A stretch of DNA of 64,000 bases from NCBI RefSeq assembly GCF_024169315.1, contig NZ_JALJWR010000001.1:3336501-3400500 (forward strand), given 5' to 3'. Every line of letters begins with the position of its first letter. Position 1 is the stretch's first letter. The stretch comes from Pseudomonas migulae. Lineage in GTDB: Bacteria; Pseudomonadota; Gammaproteobacteria; Pseudomonadales; Pseudomonadaceae. The notes beneath the pieces are model-generated. The model did no database searches, was not told where the DNA came from, and saw only the letters and a program-made list of their open reading frames with translations. The position numbers and the translations under genes were made by a program. Positions 29,243-38,438 of the stretch are shown piece by piece.

Positions 29243-29689
29243 TCAGGGCTCCATCCCCAACTCATGCTTGACCAACCCCAACAATTTGACGGTATCGATG
29301 GGCTTGAGCAGAAAATCCACCACGCTCAGATGCATGGCGGCAATCGCGTCCTTCACGTCGGCATCCCCGGAAACGATGATGATCGGCATGGCCGCCCGAA
29401 CCGACTCTCGAACCTGACGGATCAGGTCCAGACCATCGATGTGCCCCATGCGCAGGTCAGTAATCACCAGGCCAATGGAGGGTTTCTCGCTCAACATCTT
29501 GAGGGCGGTCTCGCCGCTGGCCGCAGTCATGCAACGAATGCCATCCAGACCCAGGATTTCCGACAACAGCTCACGCGCATCTTTATCGTCATCAACGATC
29601 AGCACCCGTTGCGGCGGCAGGTCGGGTTCCAGCATGACGGCACTCAGCGCCTCGCGCTCGGCGTCACTCAAAATATCGTGGTCGGACAT
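29243..29689 (-). CDS. Stand-alone response regulator receiver protein
   Basis: This 148-residue protein is a single CheY-like receiver without an output domain. Acidic pocket Asp33-Asp35, phosphoacceptor Asp78 in VITDLRM, Ser107 and Lys129 (LLKPID) are all present. About 25 extra residues precede the domain. ATG 29689 follows AGAGAAAG. It is divergent from the DUF294/exonuclease pair, which in P. aeruginosa sits near acetate-uptake and CrbSR-type genes (from memory). A cognate kinase is not in the window. Confidence 0.9.
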   Translation of the reverse strand: MSDHDILSDAEREALSAVMLEPDLPPQRVLIVDDDKDARELLSEILGLDGIRCMTAASGETALKMLSEKPSIGLVITDLRMGHIDGLDLIRQVRESVRAAMPIIIVSGDADVKDAIAAMHLSVVDFLLKPIDTVKLLGLVKHELGMEP

Positions 29690-29914
29690 AGCTTTCTCTA
29701 AATATTCAATTTCATTCCCTAGCACAGTGGTGAGACATCGCTAAGCAGACCTTGAATGTGCACTTCGTCGGATTTATTTCCTATAGGAGAAAGGATAGAT
29801 TCTTCCCACAATTGCGTAAGGAATTTCCGAAATTTCATCAGCGAAAGGCCCGACCTAGACTTACGTCCAATGGGCACTCCGCGTTTCGGGGCCGACCATG
29901 GCTAAGTCATCCGA

Positions 29915-29922
29915 CAACAACA
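29915..29922 (+). promoter_or_regulatory. Hfq/Crc CA-motif candidate
   Basis: AACAACAA fits the AANAANAA catabolite-activity motif bound by Hfq-Crc in Pseudomonas. It lies about 27 nt before the chosen DUF294 start, a usual place for translational repression. Confidence 0.45.
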
Positions 29923-29949
29923 ATTCGAAAAAAGACTGCGGTAATGGTT

Positions 29950-31884
29950 ATGAGTAAAGCGGACGCCTTCACACAGGCAGGGAAAACCGCGGTGTTGCAG
30001 AACATCCAGGGCACATTGCAATTCCTTCAGCGTTTCCCGCCCTTCAATCAAATGGAACACGCGCACCTGGCGTACCTGGTGGAACAATGTCAGCTGCGTT
30101 TTTATGCGCCCGGCGAGAGCATCATCAAGCCCGCCGATGGCCCGGTTGAGCATTTCTACATCGTCAAACAGGGGCGCGTGGTGGGTGAACGCCCCCACAC
30201 GGCCAAGGGCGGCACCGAAACCACCTTCGAAATCACCACCGGCGAGTGCTTTCCCCTCGCCGCGCTGCTGGGTGAACGTGCAACGCGCACCGAACATCTG
30301 GCCGCCGAAGACACCTTTTGCCTACAGCTGAACAAGCTGGCGTTCATCAAACTGTTCGCGCTTTCCAACGCGTTTCGCGACTTTGCCCTACGCGGCGTCA
30401 GCAGTTTGCTGGATCAGGTCAACCAGCAAGTCCAGCAAAAAGCCGTGGAAACCCTCGGCACTCAATATTCCCTGAATACGCGCCTTGGCGAATTGGCCAT
30501 GCGCCATCCGGTGACGTGCAGCCCCGCAACGCCTTTGCGTGAAGCGGTGACGCTGATGCACGAGCAGCAGGTCGGCAGCATTGTGGTGGTCGATGAACAC
30601 AAGGCGCCGCTGGGCATTTTCACCCTGCGTGACCTGCGCCACGTCGTGGCCGAAGGCACCAACGACTTCAACGAAGCCATCGAATCGCACATGACCCGGG
30701 CGCCGTTTTTCCTGACGCCGGACCACAGCGCCTTCGATGCAGCGATTGCCATGACCGAGCGGCATATCGCCCACGTTTGCCTGGTCAAGGATCAGCGCCT
30801 GTGCGGCGTGGTCTCGGAGCGTGACCTGTTTTCGTTGCAACGGGTCGATCTGGTGCATCTGGCGCGCACCATCCGCAGCGCCCAGCGCGTGGAAAACCTG
30901 GTGGCGATGCGCGGCGAAATCGGCCAACTGGTGGAGCGCATGCTGGCCCACGGTGCGTCTTCGACCCAGATCACCCACATCATCACCCTGCTCAACGACC
31001 ACACCGTGTGCCGGGTGATCGAACTGACCCTCGCCGAGAAAGGCGACCCCGGCGTGCCGTTCAGTTGGCTGTGTTTCGGCAGCGAAGGCCGCCGCGAGCA
31101 AACGCTGCACACCGATCAGGACAACGGCATTCTGTTCGAAGCGCGGGACGCCGCGCATGCCGCCGAAATTCGCGGCAAGCTGCTGCCCATCGCTCAACAC
31201 ATCAACCAGAGCCTGGCGCTCTGCGGCTTTACCCTGTGCAAAGGCAACATCATGGCCGGCAACCCCGAGCTGTGTTTGTCCCGAGCTGAATGGGCGCGGC
31301 GTTTTGCGGCGTTCATTCGTGAAGCGACGCCGGAGAACCTGCTCGGTTCGAGCATCTATTTCGACCTGCGCGTGGTCTGGGGCGATGAGCAAAGTTGCGA
31401 GCAGTTGCGCCGCGGGATTCTCGATCAGGTCGCCGACAACCGGCTGTTCCAGCGGATGATGGCCGAGAACGCCCTGCGCAACCGTCCGCCCGTAGGCCGT
31501 TTCCGCGAGTTCGTATTGGCGCGCAAGAACGGCGAGAAAGCGACGCTGGACCTGAAAGTCCAGGGCCTGACGCCCTTTGTCGACGGCGCCCGATTGCTCG
31601 CACTGGCCCACGGCATCGAGGCCAACAATACGCTGGAGCGCTTTCGCCAACTGGTCGAAAAAGAAGTCATCGAACGGCTGGACGGTGCGGCCTACGAAGA
31701 GGCGTATCACTTCATCCAGCAAACCCGCATGCAGCAACATCAGCTACAGACCCGGGAGAATTTGCCCTACTCCAACCGGGTCGATCCCGACAGTCTCAAT
31801 CATCTGGACCGCAGGATACTGCGCGAATCCCTGCGCCAGGCCCAGCGCCTGCAAAGCAGCCTGACGCTGCGGTATCAGCTATGA
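29950..31884 (+). CDS. DUF294 nucleotidyltransferase with cNMP and CBS domains
   Basis: This protein of about 644 residues has, in order, a cyclic-nucleotide-binding-like domain (about 15-135, YAPGESIIKPADGPVEHFYI), a CBS pair (about 165-285), a GlnD-like nucleotidyltransferase domain with GSEGRREQ and HTDQDNG (around residue 377-395) and a DUF294 C-terminal helical domain. ATG 29944 or 29950 are both possible and neither has a good Shine-Dalgarno. The GTG-started extension to 29752 is unlikely. It couples to the exonuclease gene by ATGA. Such proteins are thought to sense nucleotide state near acetate uptake genes; the substrate is unknown. Confidence 0.88.
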   Translation: MSKADAFTQAGKTAVLQNIQGTLQFLQRFPPFNQMEHAHLAYLVEQCQLRFYAPGESIIKPADGPVEHFYIVKQGRVVGERPHTAKGGTETTFEITTGECFPLAALLGERATRTEHLAAEDTFCLQLNKLAFIKLFALSNAFRDFALRGVSSLLDQVNQQVQQKAVETLGTQYSLNTRLGELAMRHPVTCSPATPLREAVTLMHEQQVGSIVVVDEHKAPLGIFTLRDLRHVVAEGTNDFNEAIESHMTRAPFFLTPDHSAFDAAIAMTERHIAHVCLVKDQRLCGVVSERDLFSLQRVDLVHLARTIRSAQRVENLVAMRGEIGQLVERMLAHGASSTQITHIITLLNDHTVCRVIELTLAEKGDPGVPFSWLCFGSEGRREQTLHTDQDNGILFEARDAAHAAEIRGKLLPIAQHINQSLALCGFTLCKGNIMAGNPELCLSRAEWARRFAAFIREATPENLLGSSIYFDLRVVWGDEQSCEQLRRGILDQVADNRLFQRMMAENALRNRPPVGRFREFVLARKNGEKATLDLKVQGLTPFVDGARLLALAHGIEANNTLERFRQLVEKEVIERLDGAAYEEAYHFIQQTRMQQHQLQTRENLPYSNRVDPDSLNHLDRRILRESLRQAQRLQSSLTLRYQL

Positions 31885-32588
31885 GCCTGTTTTCGTGGTT
31901 GCGCCCGGCGGGGCCGATGTTGACCGGCGAATTGCAGCAACGTCTGAGAGCCTTGCCGGCGGGCGCCGAGCTGAGCGAATGCAGCCTGCGCGAACAGCGC
32001 TGGGTGGTGCTGGACCTGGAAACCACCGGGTTGAATATGAACAAGGATCGCGTGCTGTCCATCGGCGCGGTGGTGATTGAAGACGGAGCGATCGACTTCA
32101 GCCAGCAGTTCGAACGCACCCTTCAATGCACGGACATGAAATTGGCGCCCAGCGTGTTGATCCATGGCTTGGGGCCGAGTGCGATTGCCGCCGGCAGTGA
32201 TCCGGCGCAGGCCCTGCTCGAGTTCATGGAGTTTGTGGGTGACAGCCCGGTGCTGGCGTTCCATGCGCCGTTCGATCAGCACATGCTCGGGCGCGCATTG
32301 AAGGATCATCTGGGTTACAAGCTGCAGCATCCGTTTCTGGATGTGGCGGATATCGCGCCGCTGTTGTGCCCTCAGGCGCATATTCGCGAAGCGGGGCTGG
32401 ATGAGTGGATCGACTGGTTCAAGCTCGAAGTGTTCGAGCGTCACAACGCCAGTGCCGATGCGCTGGCGACGGCGGAACTGGCGTTGATCCTGTTCAGCCG
32501 GGCGCGGCAGCAGCAGATTCACAGTCCGTTGAATTTGCAGCAGCGGGTGAGTCAGTGGAAACGCAGGCAGCGCGCGCCTTCTTTCTGA
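31881..32588 (+). CDS. DnaQ-like 3'-5' exonuclease
   Basis: This 235-residue DEDDh-type exonuclease has Asp45 and Glu47 in VLDLETTG, a middle HAPFDQHML (second Asp) and a C-terminal HNASADALATAEL containing His and Asp. The first 40 residues precede the domain. Its start overlaps the DUF294 stop (ATGA), so the two are co-translated. The pair occurs together in other pseudomonads (PA3232-PA3233, from memory). It is not the replicative epsilon subunit by context. Confidence 0.9.
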   Translation: MSLFSWLRPAGPMLTGELQQRLRALPAGAELSECSLREQRWVVLDLETTGLNMNKDRVLSIGAVVIEDGAIDFSQQFERTLQCTDMKLAPSVLIHGLGPSAIAAGSDPAQALLEFMEFVGDSPVLAFHAPFDQHMLGRALKDHLGYKLQHPFLDVADIAPLLCPQAHIREAGLDEWIDWFKLEVFERHNASADALATAELALILFSRARQQQIHSPLNLQQRVSQWKRRQRAPSF

Positions 32589-32608
32589 ATTTGTGGTGTC
32601 TGTTCTGA

Positions 32609-32705
32609 CGCCTTCGCGGGCAAGCCTCGCTCCTACAGGTGTTGTGTCGTTCGCAAAACAGGTGAACGACACAAAACCCTGTGGGAGCGTGGCTTGCCCG
32701 CGAAG
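32609..32705. repeat. REP doublet with extended arms
   Basis: REP arms plus inner TGTGTCGTTC/GAACGACACA, followed by AAGAACGATAACGCGGTC as in the REPIN at 24507. Confidence 0.88.
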
Positions 32706-32783
32706 AACGATAACGCGGTCTAACTGCCCACTACCCACCTGACCAGTGGCCAATTGCTTACCTCCCCCGCCTCTGCCACAATC

Positions 32784-32802
32784 GCGAACAATTCTCGTTA
32801 GT
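32784..32802 (+). promoter_or_regulatory. Fur-box-like sequence before the ECF sigma gene
   Basis: GCGAACAATTCTCGTTAGT agrees with 10 of 19 positions of the classical Fur consensus by my count and includes the TTCTC core. It lies 27 nt before the sigma start. Confidence 0.35.
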
Positions 32803-32828
32803 TAACACTTCCCAATCGGTGATGCTGC

Positions 32829-33347
32829 GTGTCGTCAGTCCAAAGCCCCCACAGTGAGCTCGTCGGTGCGTTATATCGCGACCATCGCAGTTGGCTATTG
32901 GCCTGGCTTCGACGCAATGTCGCTTGCCCGCAACGGGCCGAAGACCTGAGTCAGGACACCTTCGTGCGGTTGCTGGGCCGTGATCAACTGAACGAACCGC
33001 GCGAACCTCGGGCGTTTCTGGTGGCGATCGCCAAGGGCCTGCTGTTCGACTACTTCCGCCGCGCCGCGCTGGAACAGGCTTATCTCACCGAACTGATGCT
33101 GATCCCCGAAGGCGAACAACCGTCGGTGGAGGAACAGCAACTGATCCTCGAAGACCTGAAAAACATCGATCGCCTCCTCGGCCAGCTCTCGAGCAAGGCC
33201 CGGGCAGCGTTTCTCTACAACCGGCTCGACGGCCTCGGCCACGCGGAAATCGCCCAGCGTCTGGGGGTGTCGGTGCCGCGGGTGCGTCAATATCTGGCCC
33301 AGGGCATTCGTCAGTGCTACATCGCGCTGTACGGTGAGCCGGTATGA
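32829..33347 (+). CDS. FecI-like ECF sigma factor
   Basis: This 172-residue sigma70-family protein has region 2 (about 10-80, AEDLSQDTFVRLL) and region 4 (about 110-165, AEIAQRLGVSVPRVRQYL). It would transcribe the neighbouring receptor when a ferric siderophore signals through FecR. The start is GTG 32829 with GGTGA about 6 nt upstream. Its stop overlaps fecR (ATGA). A Fur-like box upstream suggests iron repression. Confidence 0.92.
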   Translation: MSSVQSPHSELVGALYRDHRSWLLAWLRRNVACPQRAEDLSQDTFVRLLGRDQLNEPREPRAFLVAIAKGLLFDYFRRAALEQAYLTELMLIPEGEQPSVEEQQLILEDLKNIDRLLGQLSSKARAAFLYNRLDGLGHAEIAQRLGVSVPRVRQYLAQGIRQCYIALYGEPV

Positions 33348-34315
33348 GCCCGGTCAGTTCCAAGCCGGTTTCGGCGCAGGTGCTGGACGCGGCGATTGCC
33401 TGGCAATTGTCGCTGGACTCCGGCAACCCGGTGGAGCGCGAAGAGTTCGCCAAGTGGCACGCCGCCCACGAAGAGCACGCCCGCGCCTGGCGTCAGTTGG
33501 GCATGCTCGATCAGCGTTTCAGCGTGGCCAGCGGCCCGGCCCGCACCGCGTTGCTGCAATCGCGTGAAAGCATTCGCCGACGTGTGCGCAAGCTGGGCAG
33601 TGGCGTGGCGAGCATTGTCGCGGTGATCGGTCTGGCGCTGTTCGCCGGTGAGCGTTATCTGCCGGTCGACTACTGGCTGGCGGATCAGCGCACTGCCACC
33701 GGCGAGCAACGCACCTTGCGCCTGAGCGATGGCACCGTGATCAGCCTCAATACCCACAGTGCCGTGGACGTGCGTTTTGATGAGAAGCAGCGCCGGGTGA
33801 TTCTTCAGGACGGGGAAATCCTCGTCGAAACCGGCCATGGCGATGCCCGGCCGTTTATCGTCGAAACCCGCGAAGGCAGCATGCGCGCACTGGGCACGAG
33901 ATTCCTCGTCAAGCGCGAGGAAGAAGGCACGCGCCTGAGCGTGCTGCAGTCCGCCGTGGCCGCTCATCCCGAGTCGAGCGCTGAAGAACAGATTCTGCGC
34001 GAAGGCCAGCAAGTGCTGATGCGCAACAACGGCCTCGGGCCGATCATCGCGCTCAACCTCGGCGCCGATGCCTGGACCCGCGGCATGCTGGTGGTGGACA
34101 ACGCGCGCCTGGAAGATCTGGTCCACGAACTCGGGCGCTATCGGCGTGGGCATCTTGGTGTTGCGCCAGAGGTTGCCGACCTGCGGATCACCGGCAGTTT
34201 CCCGTTGCACGACACCGACCTGGCGTTGAGTGCCCTGTTGCCGACCTTGCCGGTGCAGATCGAGCAGCACACGCAATGGTGGGTGACGGTGGCGAAGGCT
34301 GAAGCCAAGCCTTGA
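33344..34315 (+). CDS. FecR-like anti-sigma/sigma regulator
   Basis: This 323-residue protein has an N-terminal DUF4880 cytoplasmic segment (about 8-55, EFAKWHAAHEEHARAW), one membrane segment around residues 86-105 (VASIVAVIGLALFAG) and a periplasmic FecR domain. It relays receptor occupancy to the adjacent sigma factor. It overlaps the sigma gene by 4 nt and precedes the receptor by about 145 bp. Confidence 0.93.
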   Translation: MSPVSSKPVSAQVLDAAIAWQLSLDSGNPVEREEFAKWHAAHEEHARAWRQLGMLDQRFSVASGPARTALLQSRESIRRRVRKLGSGVASIVAVIGLALFAGERYLPVDYWLADQRTATGEQRTLRLSDGTVISLNTHSAVDVRFDEKQRRVILQDGEILVETGHGDARPFIVETREGSMRALGTRFLVKREEEGTRLSVLQSAVAAHPESSAEEQILREGQQVLMRNNGLGPIIALNLGADAWTRGMLVVDNARLEDLVHELGRYRRGHLGVAPEVADLRITGSFPLHDTDLALSALLPTLPVQIEQHTQWWVTVAKAEAKP

Positions 34316-34338
34316 GATTTCCGGTGTATGAACCGACG

Positions 34339-34357
34339 CCTTCGCGGGCAAGCCTCA
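34339..34357. repeat. Solitary REP arm
   Basis: Single half-element CCTTCGCGGGCAAGCCTC with no inverted partner, between fecR and the receptor gene. Confidence 0.6.
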
Positions 34358-34460
34358 ACACAATTGCTGAATCGAAATTATTTTCATCCAGCCCTATCAC
34401 TTTTGGTTTTTCGTTCGGCACCTAGGCAATTGAGAAGTATTCCCTTTCAGGAGCCGCCGT

Positions 34461-36902
34461 ATGTCCCGTTCGCTAGACACCTTGTTGCGCCCCAGTTTGC
34501 TGGCGGTCGCCATTGCCCTTTGCACTCCTCTGGCCAGCAGCCAACTGATCGCTGCGGAACAGGCGTCCAGCGTTCGTGCTTACAACCTGCCGGCCGCTCC
34601 ATTGGCCAGCACCTTGAACCAGATCGCCAGCCAGTCCGGCCTGGCGTTGTCGCTGAATCCGGCATTGGCGGCGGGCAAGACGTCGGCACCGGTCAATGGC
34701 CAGTACGATGCAGCCGGTGCCTTGCGGGCAGCCTTGCGCGGCACCGGTCTGCAACTGGAACAGAGCAGCACCGGCACCTACAGCCTGGTCGCCGTGCCTG
34801 AAGGCGTGATGGCCTTGCCGGAAACCGCCATCATCGGCGTGGAAAACACGGAAAGCGCTTGGGGTCCGGTGGAAGGTTACCTGGCCAAGCGTACCGCCGC
34901 AGGGACCAAGACCGACACCGCACTGGTCGAAGCACCGCGTTCGATTTCGATCGCCACCCGCGAACAAATGGACGACCGCAGCGTGCACAGCCTCGATGAC
35001 GCCGTGCGCTACATGCCCGGCATCACCGCCAGCAGCTTCGGCAGCGACACCCGCACCGACTGGCTGCGAGTACGTGGCTTTGAACCGACGCAGTTCCTTG
35101 ACGGCTTGCCGCTGCCGAAAGGCGTGTACGCCAACCCGAAACCGGAAACCTGGAACCTCGACCGCCTCGCCCTGCTGCGCGGCCCGGCTTCGTCGGTCTA
35201 TGGCCAGACCCCGCCGGGCGGTTTGCTGGACATGGTCAGCCGTCGTCCCAGCGCCGAGTCGAGCAACGAAATCCAGGTGCAATACGGCAGTGACAATCAC
35301 CGCCAGATCAACTTCGCCAGCACCGGCAAGATCGACGACGAAGGCCAGTTCCTCTACGGCGTGAGCGGCGTGGTTCGCGACAGCGGCACGCAGATCGACC
35401 ACATCGACAACAAGCGCTACAACATTGCGCCGAGCCTGACCTGGAACATTGACGACGACACCAAATTCACCCTGCTCACGCAGTTCACCCGTGACGATAC
35501 CGGCATCACCAGCCAGTTCCACTCGATCCAGGGCACCAGGATCGACATGCCGTTCGGCGATATCTCTCACCACAAGAACCTGGGAGATCCGAACTACGAG
35601 TACTACGACCGCACCTACTACGCGCTGGGCTACGCCTTCGAACATCGCCTGAACGATGTGTGGCAGTTCCGCCAGAACCTGCGTTACACCAAGTCCGACC
35701 TGTCGTTCCAGGCCATTACCGTCAACGCCTACAACCCGGCGTTTGCCGCGTTCGGTTTTGTCGTCGACGACCAGGGCAACACAGGGCGCGGTACCACCAA
35801 TGTGGAAGAAGACATCAGCCAATTCGCAGTGGACAACAACTTCCAGGGCGACTTTTCCACGGGTGATGTCCGCCACACCCTGCTGATCGGGCTGGATCAC
35901 CAGCGCAACAACACCAACTACTTGTCGATCTTCGGGACCGCGCCGAACATTAACGTCAACACTCCGCAATACGGCTTGCCGATCACTCGTCCGCCACGTG
36001 CCGATGCGTTCTATGACCAGGACCAGAAGACCTATCAAACCGGTTTGTACGTCCAGGACCAGATGGCCCTGGACCAATGGCGCCTGACGTTGGGCGGTCG
36101 CGAGGACTGGGTCCACACCGGCACCAAGTTCTTCAAGGTAGATGCCACCAACACCGAACGCGACAAGAAATTCAGCGGCAACGCGGCGATCAGCTATGTA
36201 TTCGACAACGGCATCGTGCCTTATCTGTCTTATGCCGAGTCGTTCCAGCCGACCAGCAACGCCACCGCATCGCCTACCGAGTCGTTCAAGCCGACCGAGG
36301 GCCAGCAATGGGAACTGGGCATCAAGTACCAGCCACCGGGCAGCAATACCTTGCTCAGCGCAGCGGTGTATGACCTGACCCAGAAAAACGTCTCCGTCAC
36401 CACCACCGTCGGCAACGTGCCGATCACCAGCCAGACCGGTGAAGTGAAAGTCAAAGGCCTGGAGCTGGAAGCGGTTTCCGACGTCACCGACAACCTGAAA
36501 ATCATCGCCGCCTACACCCTGGCCAAATCCGAAGTGCAGAAAGGCGACTTCAAAGGCAACCGCCTGCAACTGATGCCCAACCAGCAGGCTTCGCTGTGGA
36601 CCGATTACACCTGGCACAACGGCGTGCTGGATGGCTTCGGCATTGGCGCCGGCGCGCGTTACACCGGCAATACTTACGGCGACCAGGGCAACACCACGCT
36701 GGGCAAGGCTGACGCCTATACCGTGTTCGACGCCGCGGTTCATTACGACCTGGGCCGCCTGGACAACAGCTTGAAAGGTGCCTCGCTGGCGGTGAACGCG
36801 ACCAACCTGCTCAACAAGGATTACATTTCCACCTGTGACGGCTTCTACTGCTATTACGGTGACCTGCGCAGTGTCGTCGCCAGTGCAACGTACAAGTGGT
36901 AA
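34461..36902 (+). CDS. TonB-dependent siderophore receptor, FhuA-like with STN domain
   Basis: This 813-residue outer-membrane protein has a signal peptide (to about AAEQA, residue 34), a STN signalling domain (about 40-115), a TonB-box-like ETAIIGV, a plug (from about residue 150, VEAPRSISIATREQM) and a beta-barrel ending in ATYKW with the required terminal aromatic. The wording of the barrel, such as GVYVQDQ-type motifs and a late YISTCDGFYCYYG loop, resembles FhuA/FoxA hydroxamate receptors. GGAG lies upstream of the ATG. The STN domain and adjacent FecI/FecR make it a transducer. The exact siderophore is unknown. Confidence 0.94.
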   Translation: MSRSLDTLLRPSLLAVAIALCTPLASSQLIAAEQASSVRAYNLPAAPLASTLNQIASQSGLALSLNPALAAGKTSAPVNGQYDAAGALRAALRGTGLQLEQSSTGTYSLVAVPEGVMALPETAIIGVENTESAWGPVEGYLAKRTAAGTKTDTALVEAPRSISIATREQMDDRSVHSLDDAVRYMPGITASSFGSDTRTDWLRVRGFEPTQFLDGLPLPKGVYANPKPETWNLDRLALLRGPASSVYGQTPPGGLLDMVSRRPSAESSNEIQVQYGSDNHRQINFASTGKIDDEGQFLYGVSGVVRDSGTQIDHIDNKRYNIAPSLTWNIDDDTKFTLLTQFTRDDTGITSQFHSIQGTRIDMPFGDISHHKNLGDPNYEYYDRTYYALGYAFEHRLNDVWQFRQNLRYTKSDLSFQAITVNAYNPAFAAFGFVVDDQGNTGRGTTNVEEDISQFAVDNNFQGDFSTGDVRHTLLIGLDHQRNNTNYLSIFGTAPNINVNTPQYGLPITRPPRADAFYDQDQKTYQTGLYVQDQMALDQWRLTLGGREDWVHTGTKFFKVDATNTERDKKFSGNAAISYVFDNGIVPYLSYAESFQPTSNATASPTESFKPTEGQQWELGIKYQPPGSNTLLSAAVYDLTQKNVSVTTTVGNVPITSQTGEVKVKGLELEAVSDVTDNLKIIAAYTLAKSEVQKGDFKGNRLQLMPNQQASLWTDYTWHNGVLDGFGIGAGARYTGNTYGDQGNTTLGKADAYTVFDAAVHYDLGRLDNSLKGASLAVNATNLLNKDYISTCDGFYCYYGDLRSVVASATYKW

Positions 36903-36931
36903 ACGCTTGATCTGATACGCCCTGTAACCAG

Positions 36932-36955
36932 GCCGTCCTTCGAGGACGGCTTTGG
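36932..36955 (+). terminator. Hairpin after receptor gene
   Basis: Stem GCCGTCCT/AGGACGGC with a 3-nt loop followed by TTTGG. It lies just before the PepSY gene and may attenuate rather than end transcription. Confidence 0.6.
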
Positions 36956-36974
36956 TATTTCTGAAGGCTGAGAA

Positions 36975-38105
36975 ATGAAAAGCAAAACAATTCGCCGCTG
37001 GTCCTTCGTCCACACCTGGACCAGCCTGATCTGCACAGTGTTCCTGCTGATGCTGGCGCTCACCGGTTTGCCGTTGATCTTCCATCACGAGATCGACCAC
37101 TTGCTGGGCGATGCCGCCGAGTTGAAGTCAATGCCGGCCGACACCCCACAGCTGAATCTGCAGCAGTTGGTGCAGGCCGCGGAGAAACATAGGCCCGGCG
37201 AAGTCATGCAGTATTTCGGCTTCGACGAAGACGAACCCAATGCCGCGATCGCGATCATGGCGGCCACCGCCGGCACCGAACCGAATTCGTCCCACACCTT
37301 CATGCTCGACGCCCGCACCGGCGAGGCGCTGGAAATGCCGTCGGCCAACGGCGGTTTCATGATGGTCATGCTGCGCCTGCATGTGGACATGTTTGCCGGC
37401 CTGCCGGGCAAGCTCCTGCTGGCGTTCATGGGGTTGATGTTTGTCGTGGCCATTATTTCCGGAACGGTGCTGTACCTGCCGTTCATGCGCCGGCTGAAAT
37501 TCGCCACCGTGCGCCAGGACAAATCCACTCGCCTGCGCTGGCTCGACCTGCACAACCTGATCGGTGTGGTCACCCTGACCTGGGCGCTGGTGGTCGGCGT
37601 CACCGGCGTCATCAGTGCTTGCGCCGATCTGTTGATCGCCGCGTGGCGCAACGACAGCCTGAGCGCGATGGTTGCGCCGTACCGCGACGCACCACCCCTG
37701 ACGCAACTGGCGCCGGCCACCCGCCTGCTCGACATCGCCAAGGAAGTCGCGCCCGGCATGCAGCCCGACTTCATCGCCTTTCCCGGCACGCGGTTTTCCA
37801 GCGAACACCATTACGCGGTGTTCATGAAGGGCAGCACGCACCTGACCTCGCATTTGCTGACGCCGGTGTTGATCGACGCCAGCACCCTGCAAGTCACCGC
37901 CGTGGCGGAAAGACCGTGGTACATGGACGCCATGGGCATGTCGCAGCCGCTGCACTTCGGCGATTACGGCGGCATGCCGATGCAAATCCTCTGGGCGACC
38001 CTCGATGTGCTGACCATCATCGTGCTCGGCAGCGGGGTTTACCTCTGGGTGGTGCGGCGCAAAGCCGCGAAACCCGTACTGGAGAAAGCGGAGAGCGTGG
38101 TATGA
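36975..38105 (+). CDS. PepSY-associated transmembrane protein
   Basis: This 376-residue inner-membrane protein has four hydrophobic helices (about 13-35, 143-168, 196-222, 337-359) and PepSY-type periplasmic loops. An early His-rich LIFHHEIDH and WLDLHNLIG match the family thought to act in periplasmic ferric-siderophore reduction. It follows the receptor gene on the same strand and overlaps a small membrane gene, so a role in iron release is a reasonable inference. Confidence 0.9.
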   Translation: MKSKTIRRWSFVHTWTSLICTVFLLMLALTGLPLIFHHEIDHLLGDAAELKSMPADTPQLNLQQLVQAAEKHRPGEVMQYFGFDEDEPNAAIAIMAATAGTEPNSSHTFMLDARTGEALEMPSANGGFMMVMLRLHVDMFAGLPGKLLLAFMGLMFVVAIISGTVLYLPFMRRLKFATVRQDKSTRLRWLDLHNLIGVVTLTWALVVGVTGVISACADLLIAAWRNDSLSAMVAPYRDAPPLTQLAPATRLLDIAKEVAPGMQPDFIAFPGTRFSSEHHYAVFMKGSTHLTSHLLTPVLIDASTLQVTAVAERPWYMDAMGMSQPLHFGDYGGMPMQILWATLDVLTIIVLGSGVYLWVVRRKAAKPVLEKAESVV

Positions 38106-38281
38106 AACCTCGGCAGTCGAACTTCTGGAAGGTCTTCGGCACGCCCACCGTCATCGCCCTGCTCAGTGCCGCCGGGTTGTTCGCGGCATTGCTGGGCGAT
38201 GGCGTGTGGGACGCCCTGAGTTGGCTCGGTCTGGGCGTTCCCGCAATCCTCGCCCTGCGCGGCCTCCTGCAACGCCGCTGA
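38102..38281 (+). CDS. Small membrane protein of the PepSY unit (59 aa)
   Basis: A 59-residue ORF begins on the ATGA overlap with the PepSY stop and runs to TGA 38281. It has a basic N-terminus (MKPRQSNFWK), two hydrophobic segments (about 11-33 and 36-55) and an RR end. Short partners of this kind are common after PepSY reductase genes. The function is unknown. Confidence 0.8.
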   Translation: MKPRQSNFWKVFGTPTVIALLSAAGLFAALLGDGVWDALSWLGLGVPAILALRGLLQRR

Positions 38282-38291
38282 CAACACCTGA

Positions 38292-38383
38292 CCTGTAGGA
38301 GCGAAGCTTGCTCGCGAAGGGATCACCGCGGTGTGTCTAAATGACCGAGTCGATCCCTTCGCGAGCAAGCTTCGCTCCTACAA
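38292..38383. repeat. REP doublet (GAAGCTTGCTCGCGAAGG type)
   Basis: Inverted arms ACCTGTAGGAGCGAAGCTTG and complement. Confidence 0.85.
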
Positions 38384-38438
38384 GTTGCATGATCCACGCG
38401 TTATGCTCCCGACACTGTCCGCCGACCGAGATGCTGCC

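Noticed and set aside
29752..29949. N-terminal extension of the DUF294 protein from GTG 29752
   Set aside because: The extra 66 residues are rich in Arg, Phe and Pro and look unrelated to the domain. Two ATGs just before the cNMP-like domain fit better.
34473..37100. An 875-codon frame antisense to the receptor gene
   Set aside because: The sense strand encodes a complete TonB receptor with signal peptide and terminal Trp. The antisense frame has no recognisable domain.
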